A stretch of 64,000 bases of DNA from UBA5314 sp039679855 (GCA_039679855.1 JBDKUE010000065.1:1-64000); one strand, 5' to 3'. Shown: positions 52,064 to 61,447, counted from the first letter of the stretch. Made by a program: numbers and translations. Notes: generated by a model from the letters alone, not told the origin.

Positions 52064-54175
52064 ATAGTACGCAAGTATCAGACAGAAATTGCCGGAAGGC
52101 CGTTGATCATCGAAGTGGGGCAAGTAGCCAAACAGGCCAATGGTTCCGCCCTGGTCAGATATGGGGACACCGTCGTGCTGGTGACCGCCACTGCGGCCAA
52201 GGCCCGGGAAGGGCTGGATTTCTTCCCCCTGACCGTGGATTATGAGGAAAAGCAGTATTCGATAGGCAAAATTCCGGGCGGTTTTATCAAACGCGAAGGA
52301 CGGGCCACGGAGATTGCCACCCTGTCAGCACGTCAGTTAGACAGGCCCATCCGCCCTTTATTTCCCAAAGGCTACAAAGCCGATCTGCATGTAGTGGCTA
52401 CAATTATGTCTGTGGATAAAGATAATGCTCCAGACGTGACTGCCACCATTGGGGCCTCCGTAGCTCTGGGAGTCTCTAACATTCCCTTTGCCGGTCCGGT
52501 CGCCGCAGTTGTGGTGGGAAGAGTCGATGGACAACTGGTCATTAATCCGACGGTGGAACAATACCAGAAAAGCGAGATGCATGTGGTGGTGGCAGGCACA
52601 AAAGAAGCCATCATGATGGTGGAAGGTAGCGCCCACGAAGTGCCGGAGGAGACCATGCTGGAAGCTATCTTTTTCGCCCACGATGAAATTAAAAAGATCG
52701 TAGAATTTCAAGAAACCATCTATGCGGAATTGGGTCAGCCCAAAGTGGAAGTACAGCTAGTGTCCCTGGATCCGGCCATAGAAGAGGAAGTCCGCCAGTA
52801 CAGTCTACCCCAATTGGAAGCTGCGGTTTGCAATCCGGACAAAAAGGCCCGGGAAACCCAGATGGATGAGGCCAAAGCTGAAATTCTGGAACATTTCACC
52901 GAAACGTACCCGGATGACATGAAGCTCATCGGTGCTCTCCTGGACAAGATGCTCAAAGAAGTGGTTCGTAAGATGATCCTGGAGCAAGGCGACCGGGTAG
53001 ACGGTCGCAGTCTCACCGAGATCAGGCCCATCAGTTGTGAGGTGGGATTTCTGCCCCGGCCTCATGGTTCAGGCTTGTTTACCCGGGGACAGACCCAGGT
53101 TTTATCGGTCACGACTCTGGGAGGATTAAGCGAGGACCAGCTACTGGACGGCCTGGGCATTGAAAACAGAAAACGCTACATTCATCATTACAATTTCCCT
53201 CCCTACAGCACCGGGGAAGTTAAGCCTATGCGGGGTCCGGGGAGAAGGGAAATAGGCCACGGCGCTCTGGCTGAAAGGGCTTTGCTGGCGGTTCTGCCCA
53301 GTGAAGAAGAGTTTCCCTACACCATTCGAGTTGTTTCGGAAGTCCTTGAGTCTAACGGTTCGAGTTCCATGGGTAGCGTCTGCGGAAGCTCCTTGTCTTT
53401 AATGCATGCCGGTGTTCCCATAAAGCGCCCCGTATCAGGCATAGCTATGGGCCTGGTGAAAGGGGACAATGGATTTGCCATCTTGAGTGACATTCAAGGT
53501 ATAGAAGATGCCCTGGGGGATATGGATTTCAAGCTGGCCGGCACTGAAAAAGGTGTTACCGCCGTACAAATGGATATCAAGATTACCGGGGTAAACCGGG
53601 AAATCGTTGAGGCTGCCTTGAAGCAGGCTCGTGAAGGCCGCATGTTCATTATGGAAAAGATGATGGAGGCCATCAAAGAGCCCAATCAGGAACTGTCTCC
53701 GTATGCTCCCCGGCTGTTAAGGATGCAGATTCACCCCGATAAGATCCGTGAGGTCATTGGACCGGGCGGCAAGGTCATCCACAAGATCGTGGATGAGACC
53801 GGCTGTAAAATCGATATTGAAGACGATGGCAGCCTGTTTATTATGGCAACCGATCATGATGCAGCCTTAAAAGCCAAGGCGCTGATAGATTCTATAGTAG
53901 CCGAGGTAGAAGTGGGTAAAACCTATATGGGTACTGTAAAAAGGATCATGGAATTTGGAGCCTTTGTGGAAATTATCCCCGGGGTTTTGGGTTCCAACGG
54001 CAAAGAAGGAATGGTGCACATTTCCCAGCTGGCTGAAAACCGGGTAAACAAGGTTACCGATGTAGTTAACCTGGGAGACCAAATCCTGGTCAAAGTTACA
54101 GAGATTGACCGGCAGGGACGGGTAAACCTTTCCCGCAAAGCGGTTCTCAAAAATTCTACCAAAGAGCCAACTTAA
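52064..54175 (+). CDS. pnp: Polyribonucleotide nucleotidyltransferase, with apparent AUA start
   Basis: PNPase degrades RNA 3'-5' by phosphorolysis. Two RNase PH domains (first from GSALVRYGDTVVLVTATA; second with FTRGQTQVLSVTTLGG), a linker helix domain, KH (IREVIGPGGKVIHKIVDE) and S1 (GTVKRIMEFGAFVEI) domains are all present. The first ATG/GTG/TTG in frame is TTG 52103, which would cut off the conserved start. Upstream codons read VRKYQTEIAGRPL, matching PNPase N-termini. The codon before them is ATA 52064, seven bases after AGGAGG (52051-52056). The full product would be about 703 residues. ATA use, or a sequencing error for ATG, are the options. Confidence 0.9.
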   Translation: MVRKYQTEIAGRPLIIEVGQVAKQANGSALVRYGDTVVLVTATAAKAREGLDFFPLTVDYEEKQYSIGKIPGGFIKREGRATEIATLSARQLDRPIRPLFPKGYKADLHVVATIMSVDKDNAPDVTATIGASVALGVSNIPFAGPVAAVVVGRVDGQLVINPTVEQYQKSEMHVVVAGTKEAIMMVEGSAHEVPEETMLEAIFFAHDEIKKIVEFQETIYAELGQPKVEVQLVSLDPAIEEEVRQYSLPQLEAAVCNPDKKARETQMDEAKAEILEHFTETYPDDMKLIGALLDKMLKEVVRKMILEQGDRVDGRSLTEIRPISCEVGFLPRPHGSGLFTRGQTQVLSVTTLGGLSEDQLLDGLGIENRKRYIHHYNFPPYSTGEVKPMRGPGRREIGHGALAERALLAVLPSEEEFPYTIRVVSEVLESNGSSSMGSVCGSSLSLMHAGVPIKRPVSGIAMGLVKGDNGFAILSDIQGIEDALGDMDFKLAGTEKGVTAVQMDIKITGVNREIVEAALKQAREGRMFIMEKMMEAIKEPNQELSPYAPRLLRMQIHPDKIREVIGPGGKVIHKIVDETGCKIDIEDDGSLFIMATDHDAALKAKALIDSIVAEVEVGKTYMGTVKRIMEFGAFVEIIPGVLGSNGKEGMVHISQLAENRVNKVTDVVNLGDQILVKVTEIDRQGRVNLSRKAVLKNSTKEPT

Positions 54176-54210
54176 AATTATTTATTCCAACTAAAGAAAC
54201 CTATCCAAGT

Positions 54211-54240
54211 AAACCGAGCTGGCTCGGTTTATTTGTATTT
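54211..54240 (+). terminator. Terminator after pnp
   Basis: AAACCGAG (54211-54218) pairs with CTCGGTTT (54223-54230) around CTGG, followed by the T-rich run ATTTGTATTT. It marks the probable end of the rpsO-pnp transcript. The remaining gap to 54361 shows nothing else clear. Confidence 0.7.
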
Positions 54241-54361
54241 TTAAGCAAAATGTATGGCTTTAAAGTAGTACGAATAGCCTTTTAGGCACGCGAATAGACA
54301 TGTAGGAGATGTCGAAAAGTCCCCAACAGATAATCAAGCTAACTACCAAGGAGGGAGCGGG

Positions 54362-55096
54362 ATGAGGACAGTTTTCCTGCCGCGGCGCGGCCTGCTGGCC
54401 GCCCTGGCCTTATTAGTACTACTGGTGGGGATTGCGGGCTATTATCAGCTAAGGCCCAAACCAGCGGAGCCTGCCGCTATCAGCAATCAACCCATTTACC
54501 AGGGAAACAGCGGGCAAAAAGCGGTGGCCATCACTATAAACGTGGACTGGGGAGAGGAATACATTCCGGTTATGCTGGAGGAAATGAATAAAGCAGGGGC
54601 TAAAGCCACATTCTTTGTAACTGGCTCTTGGGCCCAAAAGAATCCGGAAGTACTGCAAAATATATTTGCGCAAGGGCATAGCATTCAGAACCATGGCTAC
54701 AAACATTTGCATTTTGCCGCGTTGTCACCCGTGCAAGTTGCAGCCGAAATAAAAAAAGCGGAAGAGGTGGTTTACGACATAATTGGCCAGCGTACCAGTT
54801 TTTTTGCATCACCCTACGGTGAGCAAAACCGCCAGATTATGCAGGGGGTGAGCAGCATAGACTATGACCTGGTCATGTGGACGGTTGACACCATTGACTG
54901 GCAGCGGCCCAGCCCCGACGTGATCGTAAAACGGGTTATGAACAAGGTGCAAAATGATTCCATTATTTTGATGCACCCTACCGAACCCACTGTAAAAGCA
55001 CTGCCAACCCTAATTCAACGGCTTCAAGAAGAAGGTTTTCAAATACTGCCCATCGAACAGATTGTAGTAAAAAAGCCGAATGAGGCTCCCAATTGA
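54362..55096 (+). CDS. Polysaccharide deacetylase family protein (YlxY/PdaB-like)
   Basis: 244 residues: an N-terminal membrane anchor or signal (about 12-28), then a NodB-type domain with KATFFVTGSWAQKNPEVLQ, the metal-binding histidine motif NHGYKH (His111, His115) and VMWTVDTIDWQ. The usual TFDDG motif is replaced by INVDWG: one Asp (62) is kept, the second is Trp. That change is typical of the YlxY/PdaB branch, and enzymatic activity is uncertain. In Bacillus ylxY also follows pnp. A role in spore or cell-wall peptidoglycan is likely. Confidence 0.9.
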   Translation: MRTVFLPRRGLLAALALLVLLVGIAGYYQLRPKPAEPAAISNQPIYQGNSGQKAVAITINVDWGEEYIPVMLEEMNKAGAKATFFVTGSWAQKNPEVLQNIFAQGHSIQNHGYKHLHFAALSPVQVAAEIKKAEEVVYDIIGQRTSFFASPYGEQNRQIMQGVSSIDYDLVMWTVDTIDWQRPSPDVIVKRVMNKVQNDSIILMHPTEPTVKALPTLIQRLQEEGFQILPIEQIVVKKPNEAPN

Positions 55097-56241
55097 ACAA
55101 AGCGGTTTTTATCTTAACCGTAACTATAATGCTTCTTTTCCAGGTCGCCAAGGAAAAGCCGGTTTTTGCCGTATCCCCGGACGTTTCCAGTTCCTATTAC
55201 TGCCTGATGGATGGCGGCTCCGGCCAGGTCTTGCTGATGAAAAATGCCGACTCACCGCGGCCGGTGGCCAGCACTACCAAGATTATGACCGCCATTTTGG
55301 CCCTGGAATACTGTCAAACCGGGGAAATTGCGCGGGTAAGCCAGCATGCCGATCAAACCGCCGAGTATACCATCGGCCTTAAAGCCGGGCAGGAGCTCAG
55401 CGTAAACGAGTTGTTAAAAGCAGCCCTCATCAAATCCGCCAATGATGCTGCAGTGGTCCTGGCAGAACATGTAGCAGGCGATGAACAGCTTTTTGGCCAC
55501 CTGATGACTATGAAAGCATTTTGCCTGGGTGCCTTCCATACCCGTTTTGTAAATGCATCGGGATTGCCTGCTCACGAAGCCTACAGCACCGCATACGACC
55601 TGGCCATAATAAGCTGCTATGCCATGGGTCGGAGCACCTTTCGCGACATGGTAGGCACCAATCGAGCCGATTTTAAACACCCGGGATACTCTCAGCCTTA
55701 CATAATATATAATACCAATAGCCTTTTGGATACCTATCCCGGGGCCAATGGAGTCAAAACCGGAACAACCGATGCAGCCGGCAAATGCCTGGTCGGATCA
55801 GCCCGCCGCCAGGGCCGGGAATTGATCGCGGTGGTGCTTAAGTCCGGTGATCGGGCCAAAGACTGCACGCGCCTGTTGGACTACGGCTTTAAAAGCATGC
55901 AGAATGTAAAGATCGTTGACGATTCAGTCCCCTGGGGTGATCTGGTGACGACGGACAACGAACCGGCCATTCTGTCGGTCTACCCGGCGGAAGCATTGCA
56001 GGTATGGCAGGGGAATCAGGCGGCTGTTATAGAAAAAAAGGCCAGGCTGCATTTTACCGGCTTGGGCAAGGTTAACAAGGGGGATAAAGTAGGCTATTTG
56101 GAAGTATATTCTGGAGGAAAACTCCTGAAACGGGTTAACCTGATAGCAGGAAACGATATTAGAAAACCGCCGTCTTTATCTGAACAGCTGTGGCAGGAAT
56201 TTATCAACTGGAAAAGGATTATCAGGGCGGGCAAAGAATAG
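55093..56241 (+). CDS. D-alanyl-D-alanine carboxypeptidase, DacF/DacB-like (S11 family)
   Basis: A penicillin-binding protein that trims peptide stems. 382 residues with a signal peptide (about 1-26), the active site Ser60-Thr-Thr-Lys63, Ser115-Ala-Asn117 and Lys222-Thr-Gly, then a C-terminal beta domain. The TTG start overlaps the deacetylase stop, so the two are coupled. The pairing with a spore-type deacetylase suggests sporulation peptidoglycan modification. Confidence 0.93.
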   Translation: MNKAVFILTVTIMLLFQVAKEKPVFAVSPDVSSSYYCLMDGGSGQVLLMKNADSPRPVASTTKIMTAILALEYCQTGEIARVSQHADQTAEYTIGLKAGQELSVNELLKAALIKSANDAAVVLAEHVAGDEQLFGHLMTMKAFCLGAFHTRFVNASGLPAHEAYSTAYDLAIISCYAMGRSTFRDMVGTNRADFKHPGYSQPYIIYNTNSLLDTYPGANGVKTGTTDAAGKCLVGSARRQGRELIAVVLKSGDRAKDCTRLLDYGFKSMQNVKIVDDSVPWGDLVTTDNEPAILSVYPAEALQVWQGNQAAVIEKKARLHFTGLGKVNKGDKVGYLEVYSGGKLLKRVNLIAGNDIRKPPSLSEQLWQEFINWKRIIRAGKE

Positions 56242-56272
56242 AATAAAGCATGTTGTTATTGGAGGAATAGGG

Positions 56273-57562
56273 ATGATAAGGTATTGGGATTTGGATTCCA
56301 AGGCAAGATTGGTGGTTGAGGCCATCCCCCATGTCAAATCGGCTGCCATAGGGCTGTTTGTGGGAGTAGGCTCGCGGCACGAAAAACCTCACCTGGCCGG
56401 AGCCAGTCATTTTATTGAACACATGCTGTTCAAGGGCACTGAAAAAAGAAGCGCCAGGCAAATAGCTGAGAGCTTTGAAAGTATGGGCGGACAGCTTAAT
56501 GCCTTTACTTCTAAGGAATACACCTGCCTCTATGCGCGCACCCTGGATGAGGATATCTATAAAGCCATGGAAATTGTCTTTGACATGCTTTTTAATTCAA
56601 GCTTTGCGGGTAAAGATTTTGCGACCGAAAAGGATGTTGTAAGCGAAGAGATCAATATGTATGAAGATGCTCCGGATGAACTCATTCACGATGTATTTAT
56701 GAACCAGTTGTGGCGGGGCAACAGCATGGGCGGCCCGATTTTGGGTACTCTTGATTCGGTATCCAGTTTCGACCGGGATGAGATCTACTCTTTTTATCGC
56801 TATTGCTATCAACCTTCCAACCTGGTCATAGCCATTGCCGGCAATGTTGACCCGGAGAGGATCAAGGAAAAAGTAGATGCCTACCTGGCCAGCCGTTCCC
56901 GGGAGAAGGTTGCCTTTGTGCTGGAACAGCCGCAGCCTTACGTTCCTTTCATGCAAATGGTGGATAAGGAAACTGAACAGGTGCAGATCTGTCTTGGGGT
57001 GGCGGGCCTTTCCTATCACGATGAAAGCCGCTTTACCTTGAATGTCTTGAACAGCATTCTGGGGGGCGGGATCAGTTCACGACTTTTCCAGAGTATTCGT
57101 GAAGAACAAGGCCTGGCCTACGCGGTATACTCGGCGCCGTCTAATTACAGTGACACCGGTTCCTTTGCCGTTTTTGTGGGGACAGGCCCCAATAAGGTGG
57201 GAAGGTTTTTTGAAGAGCTGCATAAAGAACTGGAGCGTTTTATAAGCCAGGGAGTCAGCGGTGAGGAAATTGTAAGGACTCAGCACCTGATCAAATCCAG
57301 TATGTACCTGGGTTTGGAGAGCGTTATCAACCGTATGACCCGTCTGGGTAAATCAGTGCTTATGTATGGCAAAGTAGTAGACCTGGAGGAAAGCATTGAG
57401 CGTATTTTGGCAGTTCGGCAGGATATGGTGCTGAATTTAGCTAAAAAGATGCTGGCCGAGCAGGAACTGTCTATGGCAGCGATTGGCTCGGCTGAAATTT
57501 TGCCCAGTGTTGAGCAGGAGTTCAGCCGCTGGTGGAGACCCCTGGCCAGGACCGCGAAATAA
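56273..57562 (+). CDS. M16 family zinc peptidase (YmxG/MlpA-like)
   Basis: 429 residues of the pitrilysin/processing-peptidase family. The inverted zinc motif HFIEH (His46, Glu49, His50) is intact, followed by SMGGQLNAFTSKEYTCLYAR and EKDVVSEEINMYEDAPDELI (third ligand region). The C-terminal half has LNSILGGGISSRLFQSIREE. It sits downstream of pnp as mlpA does in Bacillus. Substrate unknown. Confidence 0.94.
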   Translation: MIRYWDLDSKARLVVEAIPHVKSAAIGLFVGVGSRHEKPHLAGASHFIEHMLFKGTEKRSARQIAESFESMGGQLNAFTSKEYTCLYARTLDEDIYKAMEIVFDMLFNSSFAGKDFATEKDVVSEEINMYEDAPDELIHDVFMNQLWRGNSMGGPILGTLDSVSSFDRDEIYSFYRYCYQPSNLVIAIAGNVDPERIKEKVDAYLASRSREKVAFVLEQPQPYVPFMQMVDKETEQVQICLGVAGLSYHDESRFTLNVLNSILGGGISSRLFQSIREEQGLAYAVYSAPSNYSDTGSFAVFVGTGPNKVGRFFEELHKELERFISQGVSGEEIVRTQHLIKSSMYLGLESVINRMTRLGKSVLMYGKVVDLEESIERILAVRQDMVLNLAKKMLAEQELSMAAIGSAEILPSVEQEFSRWWRPLARTAK

Positions 57563-57582
57563 CTCTTGAGGGAGAATGGGGA

Positions 57583-58026
57583 ATGGAAATTAAGGTGCCG
57601 ATCAAAAGGCTGCATAGTGCCGATCTGCCACTGCCTGCCTACATGACTCCGGGAGCGGCTGGTATGGATCTATACGCCGCCAACCAGGAGGACCTTATAC
57701 TGCCGGTTGGAGGTCGAGCCCTTGTGCCAACTGGACTGGCTATAGCCCTGCCACCTGGTATTGAAGCCCAGGTAAGACCCCGCAGCGGCCTGGCCATGCA
57801 GTATGGCATAACCCTTCTAAACACACCGGGCACCATTGACAGCGATTACCGGGGAGAAATAAAAGTCATAGTAATAAATCTGGGGGACAAAGATTATATA
57901 TTAAAACGAGGAGAGAGAATTGCCCAGATGATCCTGGCCCCGGTATGCCGCGGCGAAATCTGTGAATTTGATTCACTGGACGAAACCATCCGGGGAGAGG
58001 GCGGCTTCGGTCATACCGGACGCTGA
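57583..58026 (+). CDS. dut: dUTP diphosphatase
   Basis: Hydrolyses dUTP to dUMP, keeping uracil out of DNA. With ATG 57583 it is 147 residues and has all five trimeric dUTPase motifs: AAGMDLYAA, RPRSGLA, GTIDSDYRGEI, RIAQMIL and GEGGFGHTGR at the C-terminus. GTG 57532 lies within the M16 gene and is unlikely. Confidence 0.95.
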   Translation: MEIKVPIKRLHSADLPLPAYMTPGAAGMDLYAANQEDLILPVGGRALVPTGLAIALPPGIEAQVRPRSGLAMQYGITLLNTPGTIDSDYRGEIKVIVINLGDKDYILKRGERIAQMILAPVCRGEICEFDSLDETIRGEGGFGHTGR

Positions 58027-58051
58027 TGGCGTTTTTGAGAGGGGGATGGCT

Positions 58052-58321
58052 TTGCGTCTCTACGAACTGACTGGCAAAGAGATGATCAACATCTTCGATG
58101 GAATGAGGATGGGTACGGTCGGTGAATCAGATATGCTGGTTGATGCTGAAAGCGGGCAGATTATTTCGATTATACTGCCCAACCGGGGCAATGCCCTGAA
58201 CTTCTGGACTGACCGGCAGAAGATGGTGATTCCCTGGGAGGCCGTAAAAAAGGTAGGGCGTGAAGTTATCGTTGTCGATCTAGACTCCAATCATATGCGT
58301 TTAAAGAACAGCTCTATTTAG
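58052..58321 (+). CDS. YlmC/YmxH family sporulation-associated protein
   Basis: 89 residues of the PRC-barrel-like YlmC/YmxH family: MRLYELTGKEMINIFDGMRM, then DMLVDAESGQIISIILP and VIPWEAVKKVGREVIVVDL. I choose TTG 58052, seven bases after GAGAGGGGG; ATG 58046 is only one base from that site. ymxH also follows the M16 gene in Bacillus. Function unknown. Confidence 0.88.
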   Translation: MRLYELTGKEMINIFDGMRMGTVGESDMLVDAESGQIISIILPNRGNALNFWTDRQKMVIPWEAVKKVGREVIVVDLDSNHMRLKNSSI

Positions 58322-58339
58322 GGATTATGACCCCAAAAT

Positions 58340-58389
58340 AAAAGGGGGAGAATGCGTTCCTTTCCAAAGGTAACAGATTCTCCCCTTTT
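58340..58389. terminator. Bidirectional terminator between convergent genes
   Basis: AAAAGGGGGAGAAT (58340-58353) pairs with ATTCTCCCCTTTT (58377-58389), with a single bulged G and a 23-base loop. T-rich runs flank both sides when read on either strand, so it can end ylmC on the plus strand and the repeat-protein gene on the minus strand. Confidence 0.85.
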
Positions 58390-58411
58390 GTTTTACATAA
58401 TCAAGCCAATA

Positions 58412-61009
58412 TTATTCTGAGGCAAAGCTCTTTTCGACCCTGTTACTCTCCAGTTTACCGAATGCGGAATAGGTGAGGAAAACGCTTCCACTGTCAGCGC
58501 CAAGTTGTGAGATAGTTATAATAACCTGGCTCTGTTTGGAGGCGACCGTCGCTGAACCAATTGCCTTGGTTGAGTCTGCATCCTGATAGACTTTAACCAC
58601 ATCTCCTGGATCTAATCCGTAGACTATGACCAGGTCTGCTCCGGTATTGTTTATTATAAGGATGTTGTCAGGGTCAAGCAGTGAGGACTCTGTTTGGGCA
58701 TCAAAGCTCTTCTCAGTTGCATCACTTTCCAGTAGGCCGATTTTGGTTACCGTTACATAAATCAATCCACCTGAAGAAGACAGATCTTGAACACTTACCT
58801 GGATGGTCGTAGCATCTTTGGCAACAGTTGCCTGCCCAAGTAAGGTAGCCAGTTTGGCGTCTTCGTAAACTGAAACAGTATCACCAGATTGAAGATTTGA
58901 GACTGTAACCTGGCCGGCAATGCCTGCATTATTGACAACCGTAATGTCGTCTGCATCAAGGGCTGATGACTTTGTTTCCTCTGCAAAAAGCTTTGCCGTC
59001 CGATCGCTTTCCAACATACCGCTTTTACTGAGGCTAACGTATATAGTTCCTCCAGCGCCACCCAACTGTTTAAAGTTTATGGTTACGCTGTCGGCGTCTT
59101 TGGCTACTGTTGCCTGACCCCAAACCCTTGTAGCTGCTGCTGTAGCGTAGACCTTTACGGTGTCTCCAGGGTCGAGATAATTGACCTTTACTGTATCCGG
59201 TAGGCCTGCGTTATTGGTAACAGTTATGTCATCAGCGGCCGGTGCGGGTGAATCAATCTCCTCACTGAAGGCCTTCAAAGTTCCATTGCTCTCGCATTTG
59301 CCAGTGCTGGTTATGGTAACATATACAACCCCGCTTTCGGGAAGCTGCCGAATGTTTATCGTTGCACTGGTGGCGCCTTTGGCAATAGTTGCCTGTCCCA
59401 GCAAAGTGCTCAAACCGACATTCGCATATACTTTTACTAGTTCGCCTTCGGCGCCTGTAACTTTTACCGTGTCCAAGGTCCCGGCATTGTTGACAATAGT
59501 AATATTGGCGGCATCTGGCTCAGTGGATTGAGGTTCAGCATCATAGTTTTTGGATGTTGGATCACTCTGGGCTTGGCCGGGACTGCTTACCGTTACATAT
59601 ACTGTCCCAGCCGCTTTACCCAATTGAGCAATGCTGACCTTGGCTGTGGTGGCGCCCTTGGCCACAGTGCTCTGCCCTAGAAGGCCGGTCAAACCCGGGT
59701 CTGAATATACTTTTATCAGATCCCCTTCAGCAGATGCAACTGTGACTGTATCTGAGGCTCCGGCATTGTTGACAACAGTTATGGCCCCGGCATCGGGAGC
59801 GGTGGACTTGGCTTCAGGAGCATAGGCTTTTTCAGTCGAATCACTTTCGGCCTTGCCGGTACTGCTTATAGTCACCCATACGCTCCCGCCTGCCGCCCCC
59901 AGTTGAGAGACGGTTACGGTTGCGGAAGCGGCTCCCTTGGCAATCGTTGCCTGGCCCAACAGTATGGTTAAGCCGACATTCGAATAAACTTTTATCCGGT
60001 CTCCTTCGGTACCGGTTACGGTTATCGTATCTGAGGCTCCGGCAAAGTTGTTAATCGATATGGCATCCACAGCGGGGGCAGTGGACTTAGCTTCTGCTTC
60101 GTAGGCCTTTTCCGTTCGACCGCTCTCAGCTGCACCGGGACTGGTTACTGAAACGAATACAGAACCGACCCCGGCTCCTAGTTGATTAATGCGGACGGTG
60201 ACACTGGATGCCCCGGTGGGCACAGTCGCTTTACCCAATGGGATAGCAGAGATGGCGTCCGGGTATACCTTTACAACGGTGCCTGAGCTTATCCCGGCCA
60301 CCGTTACCGTATCAGGTTGGCCGGCATTGTTTACCACAGTTATATTAGCAGGATCGGGCGCACTGGAGCTTGCTTCAGCAGCATATTGTATCTCGTCAGT
60401 TGGAACGCTTTCACGCATGCCTTTACTGGTTACACTCACCCTTATTTTGCCTGTATCCGTGCCGAGTTGCGCTATCTTAATAATAGTACTGGAAGAGCCG
60501 GTGGCCACTTTGGCCTGTCCCAGTGTTTGGCTTAAATCTGGGTTGTATACTATTACAATATCCCCGGATAACAGGTTAACCACCTTAACCGTATCCGATC
60601 TTCCAGCATTGTTGGTTATAATGATATCGCCTGGCGCCGGAGTATTTGACTGAGGCTCCCCAACAAAGGATATTTCTGTTGGGCTGCTTTCAGTTTTCCC
60701 TCTACTGGTTACAGTTACTTGTATAATTCCATCACTCTCGCCGATCTGCGGTATTTTTATGGTAACACTCCGTGAGATAGCGGTTGCCTGGCCTAGCTTG
60801 TCGCTTAAATCTGCTGTGAATACTTTAACAATATCTCCTGGTTGCAGGTTGACCACTTTTACGGTGTCCGGCATCCCTGCGTTGTTGGTAACAGTTATGT
60901 GATTTACCCCGGGCGGATCTGATGGATCAGCGGCCAAGGTCGGCATTGCCGGAAAAAGTACCAATGTCAGGGCTATCGTTAAGGCTAAAAATTTCAGGGG
61001 GTTTTTCAT
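58412..61009 (-). CDS. Secreted protein of nine tandem ~92-residue repeats
   Basis: 865 residues with a clear signal peptide (MKNPLKFLALTIALTLVLFP, cleavage near LAAD). The rest is nine repeats, each starting with an ITVVNNAG-like block, then DTVKV, GD-VKVY, LLGQATVAKGA, a QLG block and GSVYVTVTS-G--ES. Each looks like an all-beta, Ig- or FN3-like sandwich. I recall similar modules in S-layer-associated proteins of Paenibacillus-like bacteria. No SLH domain, sortase motif, transmembrane tail or enzyme domain is visible, so it is probably released or held non-covalently. AAGGAG precedes the ATG. It interrupts the conserved region, being on the opposite strand to all neighbours. Confidence 0.85.
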   Translation of the reverse strand: MKNPLKFLALTIALTLVLFPAMPTLAADPSDPPGVNHITVTNNAGMPDTVKVVNLQPGDIVKVFTADLSDKLGQATAISRSVTIKIPQIGESDGIIQVTVTSRGKTESSPTEISFVGEPQSNTPAPGDIIITNNAGRSDTVKVVNLLSGDIVIVYNPDLSQTLGQAKVATGSSSTIIKIAQLGTDTGKIRVSVTSKGMRESVPTDEIQYAAEASSSAPDPANITVVNNAGQPDTVTVAGISSGTVVKVYPDAISAIPLGKATVPTGASSVTVRINQLGAGVGSVFVSVTSPGAAESGRTEKAYEAEAKSTAPAVDAISINNFAGASDTITVTGTEGDRIKVYSNVGLTILLGQATIAKGAASATVTVSQLGAAGGSVWVTISSTGKAESDSTEKAYAPEAKSTAPDAGAITVVNNAGASDTVTVASAEGDLIKVYSDPGLTGLLGQSTVAKGATTAKVSIAQLGKAAGTVYVTVSSPGQAQSDPTSKNYDAEPQSTEPDAANITIVNNAGTLDTVKVTGAEGELVKVYANVGLSTLLGQATIAKGATSATINIRQLPESGVVYVTITSTGKCESNGTLKAFSEEIDSPAPAADDITVTNNAGLPDTVKVNYLDPGDTVKVYATAAATRVWGQATVAKDADSVTINFKQLGGAGGTIYVSLSKSGMLESDRTAKLFAEETKSSALDADDITVVNNAGIAGQVTVSNLQSGDTVSVYEDAKLATLLGQATVAKDATTIQVSVQDLSSSGGLIYVTVTKIGLLESDATEKSFDAQTESSLLDPDNILIINNTGADLVIVYGLDPGDVVKVYQDADSTKAIGSATVASKQSQVIITISQLGADSGSVFLTYSAFGKLESNRVEKSFASE

Positions 61010-61059
61010 GATACTGCTCCTTCCAAAGATAAACCTTAATTTACAGATAATTCTACCTG

Positions 61060-61089
61060 ATTATAAATATCGTATTTATTGAACAATAA
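61060..61089 (-). promoter_or_regulatory. Probable promoter of the repeat-protein gene
   Basis: On the minus strand TTATTG (61084-61089) and TATAAT (61060-61065) are 18 bases apart, about 50 bases upstream of the ATG. The -10 box is a perfect consensus match. Confidence 0.6.
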
Positions 61090-61190
61090 CTTAATTGGTT
61101 GATAAATGAAGCAATGTATTAGGTTCATACTGATTAATCCAGCAAGCTCAGGGAAAAATAAACCCACTTGCTTGTTAAGGAGGTGTAAAT

Positions 61191-61412
61191 ATGGATGATA
61201 AAGGGCGTTTCCCTCCCTGGAGCCGCATTCCATCCCTGGAGGAGATGAGCCGGGAGGCGGGAATTAATTTTGAGGAATTGATTTGGGCCTTTAAACAGGA
61301 TTTAAGTACAACAGCAATGGCACAGCGTTTTGAAGTTAGTGAAGAGACCGTAACCAGTTTATTGGAACATTTTCAGCATTACGGGGTGGCATCAGTAATG
61401 GGAGGTGATTAA
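61191..61412 (+). CDS. Small helix-turn-helix-like protein
   Basis: 73 residues: a short N-terminus (PPWSRIPSLEEMSREAGI), then DLSTTAMAQRFEVSEETVTS followed by LLEHFQHYG, which reads as a helix-turn-helix. AAGGAGGTG sits eight bases before the ATG, so it is well placed for translation. It may regulate transcription of a neighbour. I cannot assign a family. It is separated from guaB by about 90 bases with a promoter. Confidence 0.75.
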   Translation: MDDKGRFPPWSRIPSLEEMSREAGINFEELIWAFKQDLSTTAMAQRFEVSEETVTSLLEHFQHYGVASVMGGD

Positions 61413-61447
61413 TTTAAACATACCGATTCAGAAATAGGGTTACCGGG

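Noticed and set aside
59631..60653. Plus-strand open frames opposite the repeat-protein gene
   Set aside because: They repeat with the same period as the minus-strand gene and lack ribosome-binding sites.
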